DNA from: Sinomonas sp. ASV322
GTDB lineage: Bacteria > Actinomycetota > Actinomycetes > Actinomycetales > Micrococcaceae
NCBI RefSeq assembly: GCF_030908245.1
Contig: NZ_JAVFJJ010000008.1
Coordinates: forward strand, 117,410 to 181,409
Reading direction: 5' to 3'
DNA: 64,000 nt
The stretch's first letter is position 1. Each line of letters starts with the position of its first letter. The notes under the pieces are model-generated. The model saw nothing but the letters and a program-made list of their open reading frames with translations. It did no database searches and was not told where the DNA came from. The translations under genes and the position numbers were made by a program. This document shows positions 17,043 to 26,465 of this stretch, piece by piece.

Positions 17043-17140
17043 GCCAGGCCCGTTCCGTATGACTCACAGCTCATGGGTCCATCCTGCCCCTCGCGGCCCG
17101 TCATTTCGAGCCGACCCCGGAATCGCCCGCCTCCACGGCG

Positions 17141-18493
17141 TCAGGCGTCGAGGCCGCTCCAGTCCACGGGCTCCTTGGATCCCACCGCGCGGCGCTTGGG
17201 CTTCGCTCCCGTCTTCGCGGCGGCGGGCTCGACGAGCGGCCGGCCCCACGGCAGCGCAAACGCCTCGACGGGCTCGCCCAGTTCGACGCCGTGGGGCGGT
17301 ATCACCATGACGCCGTCGGCCCGCGCGAGCCCGCGCAGCATGCCCGATCCGCTCGCCCCGGCCGGGGACGCCATGCCGTACATCCGGCGGAACGGAACGA
17401 GGCGCGTCCGCTTGAGCTCGGGCTCGAAGGCGGCGCCTGACGGGAGTTCGACGGCGGCGAGCGGCGCGCGTCCGGACATCGCCGCGAGCAGCGGCTCGGC
17501 GACGGCGAGGAACCCCATGACGGCGGCGAGCGGGTTCCCCGGGAGGCCGACGAAGAAACGCCCATCCGGCAGCTCTGCGAGGACGGTCGGATGACCCGGC
17601 CGCATCGACACGCCGTCGACGACGAGCCGTCCGCCGAGCTCCGCGACGATCTCGCGCAGGTGGTCCGACTCCCCCTTGCCCGTGCCGCCCGTCGTGATGA
17701 CGACGTCGGCCGGCGCGCCGCCGGGCCCCGCGCCAGGCTCGTCTGGTTCGCCTGTTGCGGTGCCGCCGTCGTCGGCCAGCGCGGCACGCCATTCCTCGGC
17801 GTCGTCGCCGATCTTCCGCTCGTCCACGACCACGCCGCCGAAGCCCTCGATGAGCGGCGGGATGAGGAAGCTGAACACGTCGCGCACGCGGCCCGGCTCG
17901 GGCACTCCGGACTCAACCACCTCGGAGCCCGTGCGGACGAGCCGCACGAGCGGGCGCCCCTCGACGGGGAGGTCGTCGAGGCCCGCGATCGCGGCGAGGG
18001 CCAGCTGCGCGGGCCCGAGTTCCGTTCCCGCGGGAAGGAGGAGGTCCCCGGGCTGGGCCTCCTCGCCGCCGGGACGGATGTCCGCGCCGCCGGACGGAGC
18101 CCCTGGCGGAGCCGCGGGGCTCAAGCGCAAGTGCGGAAGGCCGTCGTCGTCCGGTCCGATCTCGCCGTGTTCGCGGCGAAGGACCGCCCGTGTGCCTCCC
18201 GGCAGCGCGCCGCCGGTCACGATGGGGCTCGCCTGATGGGCCGAAAGGGGCTCACCCGCCTCAACGAGGATCCACGGCCCCGTTCCGCTCACAGCCCAGC
18301 CGTCCATCGCCGACGACGAGTAGTGCGGCATGGGCGAGATCGCGAGGACGTCCTCGGCGAGCACGCGCCCGGCGCACCGCGCAAGGGGCACGCGAACCGG
18401 CGGAATCCGCGAGCCGGCCGCCGCCGCAGCCGCGCGGGCCTCCGACCACGAGTGGTGCAGGGGGTGCGGCGCGCTCGGGGCGCCGCCCGTCAT
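17141..18493 (-). CDS. moeA: Molybdopterin molybdenumtransferase MoeA
   Basis: A 450-residue MoeA, which inserts molybdate into adenylylated molybdopterin. The substrate region HYSSSAMDGWAV lies near residue 55. The MoCF-type domain has DVVITTGGTGKGESDHLRE and RPGHPTVLAELPDG, followed by FVGLPGNPLAAVM. The protein is a little longer than usual, because of Gly/Pro/Ala-rich inserts near residues 125-155 and 245-265, a common feature of high-GC genomes. A lysine-rich C-terminal tail is present. The ATG overlaps the stop of the mobA gene by four bases, so translation is coupled. Confidence 0.92.
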   Translation of the reverse strand: MTGGAPSAPHPLHHSWSEARAAAAAAGSRIPPVRVPLARCAGRVLAEDVLAISPMPHYSSSAMDGWAVSGTGPWILVEAGEPLSAHQASPIVTGGALPGGTRAVLRREHGEIGPDDDGLPHLRLSPAAPPGAPSGGADIRPGGEEAQPGDLLLPAGTELGPAQLALAAIAGLDDLPVEGRPLVRLVRTGSEVVESGVPEPGRVRDVFSFLIPPLIEGFGGVVVDERKIGDDAEEWRAALADDGGTATGEPDEPGAGPGGAPADVVITTGGTGKGESDHLREIVAELGGRLVVDGVSMRPGHPTVLAELPDGRFFVGLPGNPLAAVMGFLAVAEPLLAAMSGRAPLAAVELPSGAAFEPELKRTRLVPFRRMYGMASPAGASGSGMLRGLARADGVMVIPPHGVELGEPVEAFALPWGRPLVEPAAAKTGAKPKRRAVGSKEPVDWSGLDA

Positions 18494-19527
18494 TCCCCGG
18501 TCCCAGCCTGCTGGGCGCGGGACTTCGCGAGGCGGCGCGCGACGTCGATCGCCGACTCCATCGCGGCCCGCTCGGTCGCCTGCCCGCTTCCCGCCGCGTA
18601 GCCGGCGGCGTAGGCGGCGAGGAACGTCGTGAGCGGCGCGGCAGGTCGGACAATGGCGTGGGCGGCGACGCCCGCGAGGCCGAGGACGGCGTCGATGTCC
18701 ACCTCGAGCTCCCCGAGTTCGAGGGCGTCGGCAAGCTCGGCGCTCCACGCGCGCAGGACGGCATCGACGTCGGACTGTCCGGGCTGCGCGGTGGCCGGCT
18801 GCACGGTGTTCGGCTGCGCGGCGTTCCCCGATTCGGGCGCTGACTCGGACATCTCGGGCTCCTCCGCTGTGCTCGGCGTTCCCGGACCTTCCGGGCGTCG
18901 AATGCCCCAGCGTTCTGCTGCGGGCCACGTGTCGACATCGTCAACGAGGCCCGAGGGAAGCCGCAGGGGCTGCACAGCCAGCCTAGCAATGAGGTGCTTC
19001 ACGGGGCGGTCGGCGAGCCCGCCCTGTGACGCAAGTTCCACGAGGGCACGCTCGAGCGGAGCCCGGCGGTAGACGCCGAGCAGCGGCTGGAGCCTGCCGT
19101 CGTTGTCCTCCGCCACGATCGCGTCGGCGCCGGGCTCCGCCGCTGCCGCGACCCGCAGGAGCTCGAGAGCCTCCGCGGCGCGCGGCACGTCGACGGCCAG
19201 CACCGCGACCCACGGGCGCGTATCCGCCGTCGGCGGCCCTTCGCCAAGCGCGGCGATCCCCGCGCCGAGTGCGGCGACGGGGCCCCCGAACCGCGGTTCC
19301 TCGAGCACGAAGCGAATGCCTCCTGCCGCTCGGGCGGCGTCGGCGGGGTCGGCCGGCTGGCCGTCGCGAGGTCCGACGACGACGACTCGCCCCGCCGCTT
19401 CGACGGCCGCGAGCGTGCGCGCAAGGAGGGTGGACCCCTCGAACACCAGCGATGACTTGGGAACGCCGCCGAGTCGGCTCGAACGCCCGCCCGCGAGGAT
19501 GACGGCGTCGAACGCGAGGCGCGGCAC
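18490..19527 (-). CDS. MobA-like guanylyltransferase fused to DUF6457
   Basis: A 345-residue two-domain protein. Residues 1-200 are a MobA-type nucleotidyltransferase: AVILAGGRSSRLGGVPKSSL is the GTP-binding signature loop, and VAVLAVDVPRA has the metal-binding Asp. MobA joins GMP to molybdopterin to make the guanine dinucleotide form that the fdhF-like enzyme needs. A Ser/Pro/Gln-rich linker leads to a C-terminal DUF6457 domain (about 245-345; VLRAWSAELADAL, then APLTTFLAAYAAGYAAG), a helical actinobacterial domain of unknown role usually found beside molybdenum genes. GTG at 19527 is chosen because it lies 23 bases after the HNH gene and gives a MobA start at the usual place. Confidence 0.88.
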   Translation of the reverse strand: MPRLAFDAVILAGGRSSRLGGVPKSSLVFEGSTLLARTLAAVEAAGRVVVVGPRDGQPADPADAARAAGGIRFVLEEPRFGGPVAALGAGIAALGEGPPTADTRPWVAVLAVDVPRAAEALELLRVAAAAEPGADAIVAEDNDGRLQPLLGVYRRAPLERALVELASQGGLADRPVKHLIARLAVQPLRLPSGLVDDVDTWPAAERWGIRRPEGPGTPSTAEEPEMSESAPESGNAAQPNTVQPATAQPGQSDVDAVLRAWSAELADALELGELEVDIDAVLGLAGVAAHAIVRPAAPLTTFLAAYAAGYAAGSGQATERAAMESAIDVARRLAKSRAQQAGTGE

Positions 19528-19550
19528 CCCGCGCCCGGGCGTGTCTCCGT

Positions 19551-20051
19551 TCAGGCTGCGGACTCCGGCGCGAGGAACGGACTCCACTGCGCCACCGGCT
19601 TCTCGAGCTCCTTGATCTGCCACACCGTCCCCAAGGGCGGCTGAGGCGTGAAACGGAGCTTCCAGCCCATCTCGGCCGGCGTGTGATCGCCCTTGACGTT
19701 GTTGCAGCGGAGGCAGCACGCCACAAGGTTCTCCCACGTGTCCGCGCCGCCGCGGGACTTCGGGAGGACGTGGTCGATCGTATGCGCCGTCTTGCCGCAG
19801 TACGCGCACTGATGCCCGTCCCTGCGCAGCACGCCGCGTCTGCTGACGCTCGCGGTGTGAGTGCGACGGGGTCTGATGTATCTGTTGAGCAGGATGACGG
19901 ACGGGCGTCCGAGCACATCACGAGGACCGACGACCGGATCGTCGTCTTCCACCACGATGCTCGCCTTCCCGGCGAGGACAAGGACGAGCGCCCGGCGGAA
20001 GCTGACAACCGCCAGTGGTTCGTATCCGGCATTCAAGACGAGTGTGCGCAT
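19551..20051 (-). CDS. HNH endonuclease family protein
   Basis: A 166-residue protein. After an N-terminal domain with TLVLNAGYEPLAVVSFRRAL come CAYCGKTAHTIDHVLPKSRG and ENLVACCLRCNNVKG. The two Cys pairs bind structural zinc, and the His-Asp-His followed by Asn and the later His make the HNH nuclease centre. This is the conserved chromosomal actinobacterial version, not the DUF222 version at the right edge of the window. The substrate is unknown; a DNA maintenance role is usually assumed. It is the first gene of the leftward molybdenum cofactor operon, but the functional link is not evident. Confidence 0.85.
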   Translation of the reverse strand: MRTLVLNAGYEPLAVVSFRRALVLVLAGKASIVVEDDDPVVGPRDVLGRPSVILLNRYIRPRRTHTASVSRRGVLRRDGHQCAYCGKTAHTIDHVLPKSRGGADTWENLVACCLRCNNVKGDHTPAEMGWKLRFTPQPPLGTVWQIKELEKPVAQWSPFLAPESAA

Positions 20052-20140
20052 GCGCGTTCCTCTTCACGGCCGCACCCGGTCAGGGGCACAGGGCCGGCTG
20101 CCCTGTGCGTGGCCGGGCTGATCGACACTCTTAGAGTACT

Positions 20141-20157
20141 GAACCGAATTGCGGTTC
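20141..20157. promoter_or_regulatory. Inverted repeat upstream of the HNH/molybdenum operon
   Basis: GAACCG-AATTG-CGGTTC is a perfect 6-bp inverted repeat, 90 bases upstream of the HNH start at 20051. It resembles a repressor site. The spacing differs from the actinobacterial LexA box (GAAC-N4-GTTC), so I do not call it LexA. The rest of the 20052-20319 gap holds no gene I can see. Confidence 0.35.
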
Positions 20158-20319
20158 CACGAACGGAGCCTCCCTCCGGCGCAACGTGTAGGCGATTGTT
20201 CACCCGCGAGACACCTCAGGAAACGCGTCCGGACCGGGCGAGATCTGGCCACGCGTCACTGAGGGTGGGCGCGTGGCCACCTCCCGCCCAACCCGTGGCC
20301 ATGTCGCGCACAAACAAGC

Positions 20320-20352
20320 GCAGCGCCCCTCCCGAAACGGGAGGGGCGCTGC
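20320..20352 (-). terminator. Strong terminator of the NlpC/P60 gene
   Basis: A 15-bp perfect stem (20320-20334 with 20338-20352) around an AAA loop sits 24 bases past the stop of the NlpC/P60 gene. On the minus strand it is followed by TTGTTTGT, a usable T-tract for intrinsic termination. Confidence 0.8.
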
Positions 20353-20375
20353 AGGTAAGCCGTGGCGGGGCTGGA

Positions 20376-21107
20376 TCAGCCGCCGACGCGGATGAAGACG
20401 GGGCCCGAGCCGACGTTCACGCTGTAGAGAACGGTGTTGCTGCCGTTCCAACCGCCGTGGACGGCCATGCCGTTGCCCACGTAGACGGCGATGTGGGCCA
20501 TGCCCATGCCACCGTTCTGGTAGTAGGCGAGGTCGCCCGGCTGAGCCTCAGCTGCGCTCACCTGACGGCCGAGCGACAGGTAGCCGGCCGGCCAGCCGTG
20601 GTAGTAGATGCCGACGGCCGCGAGCGCGTTCGTCACAAGGGCGGTGCAGTCCTGGTGCACGCCGAGCTGCGCGTACGCTGCAGCGGCGATCGCAGCACCC
20701 ATGCCGCTCGATGCCACCGGCTTCGCGGCGGCAGGGGCGGACGCGGCGAGGGCGGTGTTGCTCGAAGCGGTGCGGACCGTGTTGCTGACGGTCTGGACCG
20801 GGGCGGGGGCGGCCTCCGACTGGACGGCGGGGCGCTCGAAGCTCACCTGAGCACCGGCGTCGGCGGCAACGTTGGTCTCGACGGCCGTCTGGACCTCGAG
20901 GGCGGTGGGGGCGGAAGCGTCACGCTGCGTGGGGATTTCCGCAGCGTTCGCGGCAACGCCGCTCGTGAGCACAAGGCCGGACGCGGCAGCAAGGACCGCA
21001 GCCTGACGGCCCATGCCACTGGCGTTCTCAGTCACAGCCTTGGCAATGACGGCGATGGAGGAGGTGTTCTCGGCGCGGTGCCGAGCGATTCCAGCGCGAG
21101 TGGACAT
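20376..21107 (-). CDS. Secreted NlpC/P60 peptidoglycan hydrolase
   Basis: A 243-residue preprotein. The N-terminus MSTRAGIARHRAENTSSIAV leads through GMGRQAAVLAAASGLVLTSGVAANA, the signal peptide. A low-complexity linker (about 50-130) is followed by an NlpC/P60 domain: Cys in HQDCTALV, His in GMAHIAVYVGNG and a third His in MAVHGG make the Cys-His-His centre that cuts the D-Glu/meso-Dap (or Lys) bond of peptidoglycan stems. The protein probably helps separate daughter cells or remodel the wall. A c-di-AMP riboswitch lies upstream with one tiny ORF in between, the classical way in which actinobacterial wall hydrolases are controlled. Confidence 0.88.
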   Translation of the reverse strand: MSTRAGIARHRAENTSSIAVIAKAVTENASGMGRQAAVLAAASGLVLTSGVAANAAEIPTQRDASAPTALEVQTAVETNVAADAGAQVSFERPAVQSEAAPAPVQTVSNTVRTASSNTALAASAPAAAKPVASSGMGAAIAAAAYAQLGVHQDCTALVTNALAAVGIYYHGWPAGYLSLGRQVSAAEAQPGDLAYYQNGGMGMAHIAVYVGNGMAVHGGWNGSNTVLYSVNVGSGPVFIRVGG

Positions 21108-21210
21108 CTCGGGTGTTTCTCTCTTTCGTCGCCGCGCACCATGGGGGTCTCGGTACGCGGTTGAGGGCGCGGCTACTGGGGGGAAAGCCGCGCGAGCCTC
21201 TCGGTCAGGG

Positions 21211-21432
21211 TCAGCGGAGCGTGTAGAAGGCGGAGCTTTCGTTGTGGGTCGACTTCGCCTTCTGTGACGAGCCCGCGCGGTGGGCGCGGACGGCGCCGGA
21301 GAGGACCGAGGCATGCTCGCCAGCCTGACGGCCGACGATGCCTGCGTTACCCGACGCGGCCTGCACAGCAGCAATCAAGCTGCTGCGGACCAGCACGGAC
21401 CGGTGACGCGCAATGACGTTGCGTGACGACAC
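21211..21432 (-). CDS. 73-residue truncated paralogue between riboswitch and NlpC gene
   Basis: The open frame starts at a GTG directly after the riboswitch end (GGGAGAGG serves as ribosome site). It reads VSSRNVIARHRSVLVRSSLI and then GNAGIVGRQAGEHAS. This lines up with the N-terminus of the NlpC protein downstream (STRAGIARHR...SSIAVIAK...ASGMGRQAAVLA), but the sequence then ends in a basic tail (KAKSTHNESSAFYTLR) with no catalytic domain and no clear signal cleavage site. It is either a leader ORF, whose translation couples the riboswitch to the hydrolase, or the stump of a duplicated hydrolase gene. The gap to the next start is 103 bases. Confidence 0.55.
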   Translation of the reverse strand: MSSRNVIARHRSVLVRSSLIAAVQAASGNAGIVGRQAGEHASVLSGAVRAHRAGSSQKAKSTHNESSAFYTLR

Positions 21433-21440
21433 AGAGGTAG

Positions 21441-21585
21441 CCTCTCCCAATGCCTGCGAGGTGAGCTGTCGGGTTCGGACTGGAAGTATCCGGCCTCCCG
21501 GTGCGAACACCGGGCTGCTTTACCCCAAGGCCCTCCGTGAGGAGGACCGAAATTGGTTCCCCCGCCCCTGCCAGACGGTTGTGCG
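21441..21585 (-). ncRNA. c-di-AMP riboswitch (ydaO-yuaA type)
   Basis: Read on the minus strand, the element contains GGGGGAACCA near its 5' end, then CTTGGGGTAAAGC, a variable stem (CCCGGTG TTCG CACCGGG), then CGAACCCGACAGCTCACCTC, CGCAGGC (complement of 21452-21470 covers GACAGCTCACCTCGCAGGC) and finally GGGAGAGG. These conserved blocks in this order are those of the ydaO family that binds cyclic di-AMP and turns off downstream genes. It controls the small ORF at 21432 and the NlpC/P60 hydrolase. Ends are approximate. To its right, up to 22167, there is no gene I can support apart from the second element at 21912-21965. Confidence 0.88.
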
Positions 21586-21911
21586 AACGGATTCCGGTCG
21601 GTGGCAGAGCTAGGCAATCCAACCGGATGTTCCAACTTGGTTGGAGTTGGAACAAGAACGAGCGTAGCCGACGTAGAACGAAAAGTCACATTCGGATCAC
21701 AGCCGCCGCCAAAATCATCACGAACGGGCTACAGCGGATGCCGACCTTGCGCTCAGCGCCACCCTGCCGGGTCGACGACCTCACCCATTGCCGTGATCGA
21801 CGACGATACGGGCCCTGGAGTCGCACGTCGGGATCGAGGACTCGGCCGATGCCCGGGCGAGAGAAATCCATGCGGCCGTCTGCGGGGGTGCCCCAAGCGG
21901 TTCCGCCTCGG

Positions 21912-21965
21912 TCAAGCTCGCAGGCTCCCTCCTCCGCCTGCGAAGTTAGCTGTCCGGCTCGTGGG
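21912..21965 (-). other. Partial second copy of a riboswitch-like motif
   Basis: The complement of 21936-21954 reads GACAGCTAACTTCGCAGGC, differing at only two positions from the core of the complete c-di-AMP riboswitch 480 bases away. It is followed by GGAGGAGGGAGCC, whose GCC and next bases can form a hairpin with CGCAGGC. The matching 5' half (GGGGAACC ... TTGGGG) is not found upstream; a weak likeness (GGCGGAACCGCTTGGGG) lies downstream instead. It may be a rearranged relic. Confidence 0.4.
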
Positions 21966-22167
21966 CAGAGTGATGACTCAGCGCACGGAAGAGGCCGCGC
22001 CAAGGTGCGGCGCTTTGTCAAGGATACGTCGGAGGACGCCGTTTCGTGACCCTACCGTGATCTTTAGTGAGACAGGTCTCGCAAGTGGCCTATCCACATT
22101 CATCCAAGGAACGGAATAAATGTGCGAAGCCGATGTTCGATCGTGTGAGAAGGGTCGGAATGTGTCG

Positions 22168-22863
22168 TCAGCCGATCGAGACGAACACGTGCGCCGCGAC
22201 CTCGACCGGGAGCTCAAGCGCGCCGTCGACCTTGGGCGTGCGCACGGAGATGTAGTCGCCGACCCGCTCGAGGGCGATCTTCGCCCCCGGTCGGATGCCG
22301 CCCTCATCGAGCTGCACCAGAAGCTCGGGATCCACCTGGATAGGCTCGGCGAGCCGGCAGACGACGACGCGCGAACCCGGCGCGTACTCGCGCATCGCTT
22401 CGACGAGCGTCACGACGCCCTCGCCGAATCCTTCGGCGGGCTCGCCGCCGAGCGCCTCGAGGCCGGGAATCGGGTTGCCGTAGGGCGATTCGCTGGGCTT
22501 GCCGAGCAGCTCGTAGAGGCGGCGCTCGACTCGCTCGCTCATGACGTGCTCCCAGCGGCAGGCCTCATCGTGGACGTACGCCCAGTCGAGGCCGATGACG
22601 TCCGAGAGCAGTCGCTCGGCGAGGCGGTGCTTGCGCATGACCTCAGTCGCGCGCTTGCGGCCAGCGGCCGTGAGCTCGAGGTGCCGATCGCCCGTGACGA
22701 CGACGAGGCCGTCGCGCTCCATGCGTGCGACGGTCTGGGACACGGTCGGGCCCGAATGGCGGAGCCGTTCCGCGATGCGCGCACGCAGGGGCACGATCCC
22801 CTCCTCCTCGAGTTCGAGGATCGTGCGGAGGTACATCTCGGTGGTGTCGATGAGATCAGTCAT
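22168..22863 (-). CDS. ideR: Iron-dependent repressor, DtxR/IdeR family
   Basis: A 231-residue regulator that follows DtxR/IdeR nearly residue by residue. The HTH domain reads [19 protein letters not shown] and [19 protein letters not shown]. Metal ligands are all present: Met10 (EMYLRTI), His79 and Glu83 in MRKHRLAE, and His98, Cys102, Glu105 and His106 in [12 protein letters not shown]. The C-terminal SH3-like domain is complete. With Fe2+ bound the dimer represses siderophore and iron-uptake genes. The start [11 protein letters not shown] fits the family exactly; earlier codons in frame are rejected. It stands alone and is divergent from serC. A siderophore-interacting protein gene at 47204 is a plausible target. 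Confidence 0.93.
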   Translation of the reverse strand: MTDLIDTTEMYLRTILELEEEGIVPLRARIAERLRHSGPTVSQTVARMERDGLVVVTGDRHLELTAAGRKRATEVMRKHRLAERLLSDVIGLDWAYVHDEACRWEHVMSERVERRLYELLGKPSESPYGNPIPGLEALGGEPAEGFGEGVVTLVEAMREYAPGSRVVVCRLAEPIQVDPELLVQLDEGGIRPGAKIALERVGDYISVRTPKVDGALELPVEVAAHVFVSIG

Positions 22864-23072
22864 GCGGTCAACGGCTCCTCGGACGCGAATCAGCGGGCTC
22901 CACGGCCAGCAAATCACGGGACGCGGTGCGCACAGCCAGTTTAGCTTATTTTGAACTGCTCAGATTAGGGTCTGCCTGTCGTCGTTCTCCACGAATTCGC
23001 ACGGCGCCGAGCCGGTACGGCAGACTGTTTTGGGGCGGACCGCGCCGCCCTCGACGTCGCAAGGAGCCTTGA

Positions 23073-24206
<1,134 letters not shown>

Positions 24207-24212
24207 CGCCAC

Positions 24213-24267
24213 CGTTCAAGGGTCAGGTCCCGTGGGTGCAACACCCACAGGACCTGACCCTTGAACG
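24213..24267. terminator. Very long bidirectional terminator
   Basis: 18 bp (24213-24230 with 24250-24267), one C/A mismatch, then 7 bp (GTGGGTG/CACCCAC) around a CAA loop: a nearly perfect 25-bp hairpin between convergent serC and DUF3027. GTTT follows on the plus strand. Its length and the GGGTCAGG motif, which recurs in short form near 13870-13885 and at 24309-24314, suggest a family of repeats used as terminators in this genome. Confidence 0.85.
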
Positions 24268-24313
24268 TTTACGGACTCACGTTATGTGACCCCTGGACGT
24301 TGGTCTGAAAGGG

Positions 24314-24922
24314 TCAGTCGATCTCGTCGTCGATGTCGGTGATTCCGGCGGCCTCGGCGTCGGCGGCCTCCACGGCCTCCTCCTCGGCCGCGGCGAGCTC
24401 ATCGTTGTCGAGCTCGTCCTCGTCGAGTTCATCTTCGTCGAGATCTTCCTCGTCGACGTCGACCACGCCGGCGGCTTCGTCGTCGTCGGCCTCTTCTTCG
24501 AACTCCGCGGCTTCGAGCTCTGCCGCGGCCTCCTCTCCCGGCTCGCCGCTGTCCTCGGGGCGGACGCGCTCTGACCACGGCACCCACTCGGGCGCGAGGA
24601 CCGAGTCCTCGCTCGGCAGGAGGCCGAGTTCGCTCACCGTCACGACCTTCGAGCGGGAGACCCGGGCCACGGTGACGAACCAGTGCCACCCCCGGTAACC
24701 GGGCCGGAGGCTTTCGAAGAGGTGCGTCACGAGGCGCTCGCCCTCGCTCTTCGCCGCAACGTGGGCGCCGATCTGCGCGGCGTCAACCGCTTCGAGCAGC
24801 GCGGCGCGCGCGACGTCGACGGCGCCCGCGAGGAGCGCGTCCGGCTTTCCGGCGCGCCACACGGGGACGCCGGGCCGGAGCATGCGGGGGGCTCCGTCGT
24901 GGGAGGTCACGGTGACGTTCAT
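24314..24922 (-). CDS. DUF3027 family protein
   Basis: A 202-residue protein of a family restricted to actinobacteria. The N-terminal part has DALLAGAVDVARAALLEAV, then GYRGWHWFVTVARVSRSKVV and LAPEWVPWSERVRPED, the conserved DUF3027 core. The last 75 residues are extremely acidic (runs of Asp, Glu and Ala such as EDLDEDELDEDELDNDEL), probably a disordered tail. Function is unknown. The start is one base from the stop of the cold-shock gene, and this pairing is widely conserved in the order Micrococcales, so both are probably co-expressed. Confidence 0.88.
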   Translation of the reverse strand: MNVTVTSHDGAPRMLRPGVPVWRAGKPDALLAGAVDVARAALLEAVDAAQIGAHVAAKSEGERLVTHLFESLRPGYRGWHWFVTVARVSRSKVVTVSELGLLPSEDSVLAPEWVPWSERVRPEDSGEPGEEAAAELEAAEFEEEADDDEAAGVVDVDEEDLDEDELDEDELDNDELAAAEEEAVEAADAEAAGITDIDDEID

Positions 24923-24923
24923 G

Positions 24924-25301
24924 CTAGGCGTCGAGCTGGTCCGCGACGCGGCGCAGGGCCGCGGCAATCGTCGAGGCCTTCTCGGGATACGTGCCCCTCG
25001 AGAGCTGGCCCGAGAGGTCGTCGAGGACGCTCACGAGGTCCTGGACGATCGGCGCGAGTTCGCGGGCAGGCATGCGCTTGGCCTTGGACACCGACGGAAT
25101 CTTCTCGAGGACGTGGACGCCAAGTGCCTGCGGGCCACGCTTGCCCTCCGCGACACCGTACTCGAGCCGCGTTCCGGTCCTGATCTCCCCGGCGTCAGCA
25201 GGCACGGCGCTGCCTGGCAGGAAGACCTCATGGCCGTCATCGCCGGCGATGAACCCAAAGCCTTTCGCCTTGTCGAAGAACTTGACCTTGCCTGTGGGCA
25301 C
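24924..25301 (-). CDS. Cold-shock domain protein with C-terminal extension
   Basis: A 125-residue protein. Residues 1-66 are a cold-shock OB-fold: VPTGKVKFFDKAKGFGFIAG carries RNP1 (KGFGFI) and HEVFLPGSAV is the RNP2 region (VFV in most members, VFL here). The residues after 70 (SKAKRMPARELAPIVQDLVS and onward) form a helical extension found in the Micrococcales paralogue beside DUF3027, not in CspA. It should bind single-stranded RNA or DNA. The GTG at 25301 is used; upstream codons in frame are without a domain. Confidence 0.88.
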   Translation of the reverse strand: MPTGKVKFFDKAKGFGFIAGDDGHEVFLPGSAVPADAGEIRTGTRLEYGVAEGKRGPQALGVHVLEKIPSVSKAKRMPARELAPIVQDLVSVLDDLSGQLSRGTYPEKASTIAAALRRVADQLDA

Positions 25302-25970
25302 TGCCCTGACCCCAATCTGTCTGGTAACAGCGAACGGTTCGTCGCCGCAGAGAAAAACGGGCGCCGGTATTGGCGCCGTCACCTCTAGGTTACTGTGTTC
25401 CGCCGTCGCCGTGGCGCGGTGTGAAGGGGGCTCCGCGGGAGATGGCGGGCCCGTACGGCAGTTCCCGTCGGACCGCCGAGGGCAGCGCGCTCTCCGCCAG
25501 GTCCGTCCACCCCGCTCCCCACAAAGAGGCCACGACGCGGGGTCTGTCACTCTGCCGCCGGCCCGCGGCCGTACATTCATATTGGGTATCTGCTTGGCTG
25601 AAGTTCGTCCGTAAATGCGGAACCGGCCAGATCCGTGGGGGCCGATGAGCGCTTGGTGGACTGCGTCGACGGGCAGGACGTAGCCGGAGGACGCCGCTTG
25701 GGCCGCCGCCAAATGAGTGCTCGCGGTCCGAGAGAATCGTTCCGTGGAGAGCGCTGCTTACGTAGATTGCAGGCATACTGCGTGGGCTTCTGGTCCGACT
25801 CGAAAACCGGATCTCGGCCAAGGACCTGTTCTTGATCTTGAGTTCATCGATGCGCGGACGGACTGCCCAGATGACAGTGGTCCTGGTCGCCATGGTCAGA
25901 TGGTATCCAACAGATATCACAGGGCGAGAACCCGAGGGCGTGGAGCCCCAGCCTGACGTGGCGCCCTCCG
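25302..25970. other. Gap without a supported gene
   Basis: The 669 bases between the cold-shock gene and DUF805 carry no convincing complete gene. On the minus strand, 25590-25712 reads like a protein tail (QAASSGYVLPVDAVHQALIG), possibly the C-terminal end of a trypsin-like protease, but no other part of such a gene is there. The composition is less GC-biased than neighbouring genes. The promoter of the cold-shock/DUF3027 pair must lie near 25310-25450. Confidence 0.4.
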
Positions 25971-26465
25971 CTACATGCCCGGTTCGCCCTGACGGGGAGC
26001 GGTCGGGCGGTCGAAGCGCTGCCCGGCAGGGTTCGGGGACAGGAGCATGAAGACGAGCACGGTGATGCACCCAAGGTACGGGATGAGGAGGGGGAGCATG
26101 AGCCATCCGCTGAGGTTCGCGTCGTGGAGACGACGAGCCGTGACCGAGAGGCTCGGCACGATCGTGCCGAGGAACAGGGCCAGGAGGGCATAGCCCACGA
26201 TCGCGAAGCCCGTGCCCGCGGAGCCGCGCGACGCGCCGTCGAGGACGAATGGGAGCACTTCGAGAACAAAACCGACGACGGCGTAGGCCAGCGCCACCCA
26301 CCAGTACTCGGCCCGGCTCGCCCGGCCGTGGAACACTGCGTACTTGGCGAAGAACCGCACGATCGCCTGTACCGGGCTCGCCCCATAGAACGGCGCCCAC
26401 AGCGGCGGCTCGCCCTGCGTCGGTGCCGCATAGGCCCGGTCCTGCGGATGCTGCGGATAGCTCAT
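25971..26465 (-). CDS. DUF805 membrane protein
   Basis: A 164-residue integral membrane protein. A Pro/Gln-rich N-terminus is followed by FHGRASRAEYWWVALAYAVV and, 55 residues on, SVTARRLHDANLSGWLML. The RxSRxEYW and RRLHDxxxSGW motifs define DUF805. Four hydrophobic helices are visible. The family (E. coli YhaH/YhaI relatives) is common and its role is unknown. The gene is not clearly in an operon. Confidence 0.88.
   Translation of the reverse strand: MSYPQHPQDRAYAAPTQGEPPLWAPFYGASPVQAIVRFFAKYAVFHGRASRAEYWWVALAYAVVGFVLEVLPFVLDGASRGSAGTGFAIVGYALLALFLGTIVPSLSVTARRLHDANLSGWLMLPLLIPYLGCITVLVFMLLSPNPAGQRFDRPTAPRQGEPGM

Noticed and set aside
20141..20157. LexA/SOS box
   Set aside because: The arms GAACCG/CGGTTC are separated by five bases and not by the spacing of the actinobacterial SOS box.
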